Source: Triplophysa rosa (Eukaryota; Chordata; Actinopteri; Cypriniformes; Nemacheilidae). From it: DNA of 64,000 nt. This document shows positions 61,201-64,000 of this stretch, one piece after another (positions within the stretch are counted from its first letter, which is position 1; every line of letters begins with the position of its first letter). The notes under the pieces are model-generated. The model saw nothing but the letters and a program-made list of their open reading frames with translations. It was not told where the DNA came from and searched no databases. The stretch lies in the NCBI RefSeq assembly GCF_024868665.1, contig NC_079906.1:8084791-8148790 (forward strand). Reading direction: 5' to 3'. The translations under genes and the position numbers were made by a program.

Positions 61201-61824
61201 TGCCCCTTGGTCAACACCGAAGAGGAGACTTATTCCCGCGCCATGGCGCCAGCTCTGGATCGGGGCAGTCCCGGGGAGAGGAGAGAACCGAAGGACAGAC
61301 GTTCCACATGCTCCAACCCTGAGGATTCTGACTACTCTTTGCCCTTTGACAGCATTTCCAAAAACGTCATGGCGGACATTTTGGCAGCATCTAACCCGCC
61401 ACCAACTTTAGTAGAGCCAGGTTCTGAAAACGAAAAAAAAAAAGTTCCAGAAAACACAGAACCGCTGTACGACAGTATAGATGAAACTGCCATTAGAACC
61501 CGTTACACGCATAAAAGCCATTCTCGCCCGACCTCTTACAAAAGAGTGGAGCACATCTATGATGAACCTGAGGGTTGTGCTATGACCCCAGGTGGTCATC
61601 CGTCACTCTATGATGAACCAGAGGAGGTCAAAGGTCATGCCTGGAAGATGCTGGGTACGGTAATGGATCCAAGCGGTCACGAGTATCCGTACAACGCTAG
61701 TGTGGATGACTATGCCGTTCCCAAACCTCCAAGGAGGGCCTTGCTGCCAGAGCAGGACAATGAGGAGGAGGACAGTTCACCGTATGATAATATCATGGTG
61801 AAAGTAATACAAAAGAATAACTAA
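40248..61824 (+). CDS. Docking protein of the DOK1/DOK2 type, six exons
   Basis: Exons are 40248-40307, 44100-44231, 44852-45019, 50134-50236, 60148-60323 and 60820-61824. All introns are GT-AG and phases agree, giving 547 residues. A PH domain spans exons 1-3 (RKRGLLYLQQQRFGKKWRKV, CSISRLEFFEF, LEDWMQKLCEIAFP). A linker with MADNTLYCS precedes a PTB domain from about residue 155 (FKVTVRRTEASERCGLKGS, WPYRFLRRFGRDK, FSFEAGRRCDSGEGNFEF). The C-terminal tail has Tyr sites: LYDSIDE (Y430), IYDEPEG (Y460), LYDEPEE (Y477), DYAVP (Y511) and PYDNI (Y535). DOK proteins are membrane-recruited adaptors that, once phosphorylated, bind RasGAP, Crk or Nck and damp tyrosine-kinase signalling. The N-terminus and the final YDNI segment look like DOK2, while DDYAVP and the spacing resemble DOK1, so the exact orthologue is open. 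The start is a good family match. Confidence 0.93.
41644..43200. mobile_element. Nested inverted-repeat elements (CACTGTAA outer ends)
   Basis: Outer ends CACTGTAAAGCC and GGATTACAGTG are inverted. Inside, 42101-42144 (ACCATTATGGTGATCAG core) is repeated inverted at 43011-43053. At the centre lies a complete palindromic MITE, 42535-42728 (CAGTGGTCTCAAACTCAATT ... GAGTTTGAGACCACTG), flanked by a further AATGCATGCTGGG inverted pair near 42437 and 42483. Three levels of inverted structure, no coding sequence. Confidence 0.6.
43503..43640. repeat. Palindromic MITE, right half
   Basis: Matches the right arm of the copies at 36792 and 45361 and ends GGGTGAACTATCCCTTTAA. Confidence 0.75.
45361..45775. 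mobile_element. Palindromic cyprinid MITE, complete copy
   Basis: Starts TTAAAGGGACAGTTCACCC and ends GGGTGAACTCTCCCTTTAA. The arms are complementary around a centre near 45525 (ACCATAGTAGGAAAAA / TTTTTCCTACCATGG). Confidence 0.85.
46369..46444 (+). promoter_or_regulatory. Tandem CCAAT-box array (copy 1, three units)
   Basis: Three imperfect 26-27-bp units of the TAGTCTGCTGTGATTGGTCA type, each with ATTGG (reverse CCAAT), about 90 bp upstream of the ATG at 46536. A promoter role is inferred. Confidence 0.5.
46536..46608 (+). pseudogene. Transposon first exon with LPYQFEPE motif (copy 1)
   Basis: ATG followed by MASILPYQFEPESDESF and a donor (CCA|gtaaga) after 73 nt. The LPYQFEPE start recalls the N-terminus of teleost proteins annotated as P2X7-like that consist of the P2X7 C-terminal ballast domain; that likeness is from memory. 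The downstream exons are absent from the element. Without splicing it would stop after 38 codons. Confidence 0.45.
46936..47187 (-). pseudogene. THAP zinc-finger exon (copy 1), nonsense codon
   Basis: Starts MSKRSCVLCSETK with the first two zinc ligands (CVLC), then LFSLPKEELLRKKW, then CARHFT with the last Cys and His 38 residues later, and AIPTLFGP (the AVPTIF position). The C-x2-C ... C-x2-H spacing, the Trp and the final Pro fit the THAP consensus. A TAA interrupts directly after RHFT. A donor (ACCT|gtaagc) ends the exon. THAP domains bind DNA and are found in P-element and Kolobok transposases. Confidence 0.72.
48800..49283. mobile_element. Palindromic MITE interrupted by a second insert
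   Basis: The left arm (TTAAAGGGATAGTTCACAC) and the right arm (GATGACAGAATTTTCATTTC) belong to the common MITE. Between about 48843 and 49066 an insert starting AGGGGCGATTCACATTT and ending GATCGCCCC has inverted ends of its own. Confidence 0.7.
51689..53210. mobile_element. Foldback element with 342-bp inverted repeats
   Basis: Left arm 51689-52030 and right arm 52870-53210 are near-identical inverted copies (outer ends TATGGCGTTATTATAATGAC and its complement TATGGCATTATTATAATGAC). TTAAAC flanks both sides (51683-51688 and 53211-53216). A second inverted pair (52261-52330 and 52749-52814) lies inside. It is inserted in an older fish repeat (TTTAGACCATGCGCCGGGCG on the left, AGCAAAAGTGGATTCGGACA on the right). 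Long arms suggest a Mutator-like or foldback class; no transposase was seen. Confidence 0.75.
53937..54190. repeat. CACTGTAAAAAATGATTGAG-type MITE
   Basis: The left end CACTGTAAAAAATGATTGAG and AATTCAACTTAATTTTATTA motifs resemble the 41.6-kb element. Boundaries are approximate. Confidence 0.4.
55260..55715. repeat. CAGGG-ended segment with GCAAC repeats
   Basis: The ends CAGGGGCATGTTCA and TGAACGCAGCCCTG are roughly inverted. The left end has several GCAACG words. An open frame through it includes CVRCSSVYATTEDIRRHVFC, a zinc-finger-like spacing, but no family was recognised. Confidence 0.35.
56915..57017 (+). promoter_or_regulatory. Tandem CCAAT-box array (copy 2, four units)
   Basis: Four units where copy 1 has three. 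The second unit has lost one T (GTGATGGTCA), breaking its ATTGG, so both copies keep three intact boxes. About 90 bp upstream of the ATG at 57109. Confidence 0.5.
57109..57181 (+). pseudogene. Transposon first exon with LPYQFEPE motif (copy 2)
   Basis: Same sequence and donor as copy 1 (46536-46608). Both copies keep the ATG, the frame and the donor intact. Confidence 0.45.
57509..57759 (-). pseudogene. THAP zinc-finger exon (copy 2), frameshifted
   Basis: As in copy 1, but one T is missing from the run at about 57676-57680, shifting the frame after LLRK. Downstream the THAP half RHFTEDCF ... AIPTLFGP is intact in the shifted frame, without the stop found in copy 1. Confidence 0.72.
58076..58183. 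mobile_element. Short palindromic MITE (GCTGTGTCTCATTTCGAAG)
   Basis: A near-perfect inverted repeat: GCTGTGTCTCATTTCGAAG at the left and CTTCGAAATGAGACACAGC at the right, with CGTCCTCCGGA / TCCGGAGGACG inside. It also sits in hAT copy B (63765-63873), so it predates the copying of that segment. Confidence 0.8.
59785..59857. repeat. Palindromic MITE, right-half fragment
   Basis: ATGATGACAGAATTTTCATT and the preceding GAACAATTTGAGGGT match the right arm of the common MITE. Confidence 0.75.
60324..60819 (+). other. dok intron 5
   Basis: 496 bp, very AT-rich, with a (TA)n tract at 60473-60496. No coding sequence. Confidence 0.8.
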
Positions 61825-62120
61825 AGACTGCTTTAGAACCATTCTGTTATGATAACTGAGGAGAAATATGAGAGAGTGAGTGAATGCAAATATTTAATCA
61901 GATAATGAGAAGAATGGACAATACTGCTTTACTGTTCTCCAACAGCTGTGACCTGAGGCTGAACTGAAATTCATATGGGCCCATACTATTATCTCACAAT
62001 ATCCGTTCATTACATATCCGTTTTCAAATAAAAAACGGAAAATGGAAAAACTTTACACAAACTTAACACAAAATAAAAAAGGAAAAACGTTTTTTAAAAA
62101 AGTAGAAATATTAACTTTTT
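61825..62120 (+). other. dok 3' UTR
   Basis: Non-coding sequence after the stop codon, with AATAAA at 62027-62032. Confidence 0.5.
62027..62032 (+). terminator. Polyadenylation signal AATAAA (dok)
   Basis: Canonical hexamer about 200 bp after the dok stop codon. Confidence 0.55.
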
Positions 62121-63204
62121 CTATATTTTGTTTAAACTGGGAAAATTAAATAATGAATATATGAAATAATGAATAATACCTGTTTTTTTTCAACCTAGAG
62201 CTACAGTACGTTTTTTGCAAACAGTTGCAAATGTCACCAACAGGCGGAGCAAAGACGTTGCAAAGCAGCTACAGTCATTCAGCTCTGTACATGACCGCAG
62301 TAAATACACAGATTGTGTATATAGCCTATGTATAGGCTATGGTAATGTATAGAGCTTGCGCTTTGCCAGACTTACGTTTATTACTCGCGGGAATAGTACG
62401 TTATTTTCGCACAAGGCAAATTTCTCGCCCGAGTTTTTATTCTTTCAACGTGCCTGTCTGTGTGTTGTGCATGAGGGTGTGTTCGGTGAGTCTGTGTTGT
62501 GAGCGTATGTGCTTGCTTCTGTGCTTGTGCGTTGTGTCTGTGTCACTTTGCTCTTCATTTTTTACTTTCTTTCTTTCTTTCTATACATGTTATGGATTGC
62601 TTGTAGGTATCATGTTTCACGTACAGCTGCTTTGTGAAAACTGTAAAAAAGTTGGGTTGAGTTCACCCGCTATTTGCTTAAGAATGATTTTTGTCCCACG
62701 CAGCACATGCACATGCAGTCCTCAGATCAGGCTGTACTTGTGATCTGTTAGAAGGATGTCGGGAGTTGGCTATTTTATAGGCAACGAAAATTTAATCCAT
62801 CTCCGCAAGAATTCGGGGAGAGCCGCAGTAATGCAGACCTCTAGTAGACAGTCTATTATGCACACCACCCTTAATACAAACCCGTTAAGTTTGCATCAGA
62901 CGCATTTATACTGTAAAATATTAGTGATCAAGGCTATAAAAATAAGGCTTACATTTCTGAAACTGGCCTTAGATGAGTCATATTAGACTCAAATAGATTA
63001 TTCAGAGTTTTTGCCTATTAGCCTAACCTTTCCTAATGAACATAATATGTGCGCCTCCTTGCTTTGCAGCGTCTTTGCTCCCCCGGTTGGTGACATTTGC
63101 AACTGTTTGCAAAAAAACTTACTGTAGCTCATGGTTGAAAAAACACGCATTGTTCATTATTTCATACGTTCATTATTTAATTTTCCCATTTTAAACAAAA
63201 TATT
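62121..63204. mobile_element. Element with 150-bp terminal inverted repeats
   Basis: The left arm 62121-62270 is repeated inverted at 63060-63204, sharing TATTTTGTTTAAA, GGGAAAATTAAATAATGAA, GCAAACAGTTGCAAATGTCA and GCAAAGACG. The 790-bp centre has no recognisable transposase; the longest frame (62339-62743) is of low complexity. Confidence 0.65.
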
Positions 63205-63206
63205 GA

Positions 63207-64000
63207 AATATGAATAAGTAAAAAATAATGTTTATATTGTGGGTGGTATAGGAGATCGCATTTATATATGTTTAGCTAAGACTGGCTGGTGGAAAGCAAA
63301 TGTGACGTGCTTCCCGAGGCGTTATCTCTACATTCGCTGGACATCCGTGCCATCTGAAAGGGTGTCTAATTGTCAACAAGCTTCAGACTGTCACCACAAC
63401 ACGTAAACATGTTACTTTATTAAATAAAAACTCCAAGCTTTGGATTGAGGTAGGCATGCTATTTTTATTTGATGAAAAAACTTTCTGACGGATATAAACT
63501 TTTCCGGTTCTTCTGTGTTTTCGTTTTGTCATATTTTGTTCATTAATTCATTTTTTTCTTGCCTGTTTATTTTATGCTTTGGATTTATATATTATTTTAG
63601 TTTTTCTCCATTGTCCAAAACGCTGCAGGTTCGTGAAAATGTGATAATATGTGAATGCAGGTGCTGTTGTTGATGTAATCATTATGCTGCTGTTTGCATG
63701 TTAAAATAAATCTGTGAAAAAAATGTTTGTATATTTAATGTGTCACAGACCCTCGTCAACTGTAGCTGTGTTCTCATTTCGAAGTCTGCGTCCTCCGGAT
63801 GTCACATGCGAAGGCGTATGCGGCGGACAAACGCGACCTCCGGAGGACGCAGCCTTCGAAATGAGACACAGCATGTATTTTTTTAATTCCAGTTTATTAT
63901 TAGAATCTTATCGGTTAACAGTTAATGTTCGGATAACGAGTGTCGGTTCTCGGTTAGGGAAATTAACCGAAATGATCATCCCTAAGCCATACCTCTCTCT
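63207..64000. mobile_element. hAT-like element, copy B (right part)
   Basis: Matches copy A from GAAATATGAATAAG onward but with about 330 bp extra (63316-63668). It has an unoccupied TTAA where copy A holds the Kolobok-like insert (GTATATTTAATGTGTCACAG). It includes the GCTGTGT palindrome and ends CATCCCT at 63983. The following bases AAGCCATACCTCTCTCT are the same as beyond copy A. Confidence 0.75.

Noticed and set aside
62339..62743. 134-codon ORF in the 62-kb inverted-repeat element
   Set aside because: Cys/Ser/Leu-rich low-complexity translation of GT-rich sequence with no family motif.

Overview
This is a stretch of teleost genome, most probably from a cyprinid (carp, goldfish or zebrafish relative). 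The genes are vertebrate and intron-rich. The intervening DNA is packed with families typical of cyprinids: a palindromic MITE that starts TTAAAGGGA and carries AATGAAAATTCTGTC, a 5S-rRNA-derived SINE, an L2-type LINE, a DIRS retrotransposon, Harbinger and hAT elements, and long AC/CT microsatellites. No tRNA gene, CRISPR array or prokaryotic feature was seen.

Layout, left to right. (1) 1014-3163, plus: the last five coding exons of a KIAA1671/TNKS1BP1-family gene, followed by a long 3' UTR. (2) 5884-11338, plus: a complete five-exon GIMAP/AIG1 GTPase gene with three tandem GTPase exons of exactly 696 bp each. (3) 13042-14766, minus: a complete five-exon beta-B2 crystallin gene. KIAA1671 beside beta-B crystallins is also the human 22q11 order, which supports both calls. 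(4) 15.4-32.1 kb: a transposon graveyard. It holds an L2 LINE cut by a solo LTR and a 5S SINE, a non-autonomous LTR element with a repetitive ORF, a decayed DIRS element, a 2.79-kb Harbinger element with a four-exon Myb-like gene, and a 1.24-kb TIR element. (5) 32626-34379, plus: a complete four-exon kazald-type gene (IGFBP + Kazal + Ig domains). (6) 40248-61824, plus: a complete six-exon docking-protein gene of the DOK1/DOK2 type (PH + PTB + YxxP tail), with about 19 kb of its 21.6 kb being intron. (7) 62-64 kb: more inverted-repeat elements.

The most unusual material lies in the dok introns. Two copies (1299 and 1327 bp) of a TTAA-flanked element each keep a promoter-like CCAAT array plus a short first exon at one end. 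At the other end, on the opposite strand, each keeps a THAP zinc-finger exon. They look like deletion derivatives of a two-gene, Kolobok-like transposon. The second copy sits inside a hAT-like element, which itself sits inside the terminal repeat of another long-TIR element. A second copy of the hAT near the right edge of the window still has the unoccupied TTAA site.

The host genes do not form a pathway. They are a crystallin (lens), an immune-type GTPase, an adaptor for tyrosine-kinase signalling, a secreted IGFBP/Kazal/Ig protein and a tankyrase-binding-protein relative. All exon joins were checked for splice dinucleotides and reading phase, and the four complete genes come out in frame. 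Family assignments rest on recognised motifs only, since no database search was possible.
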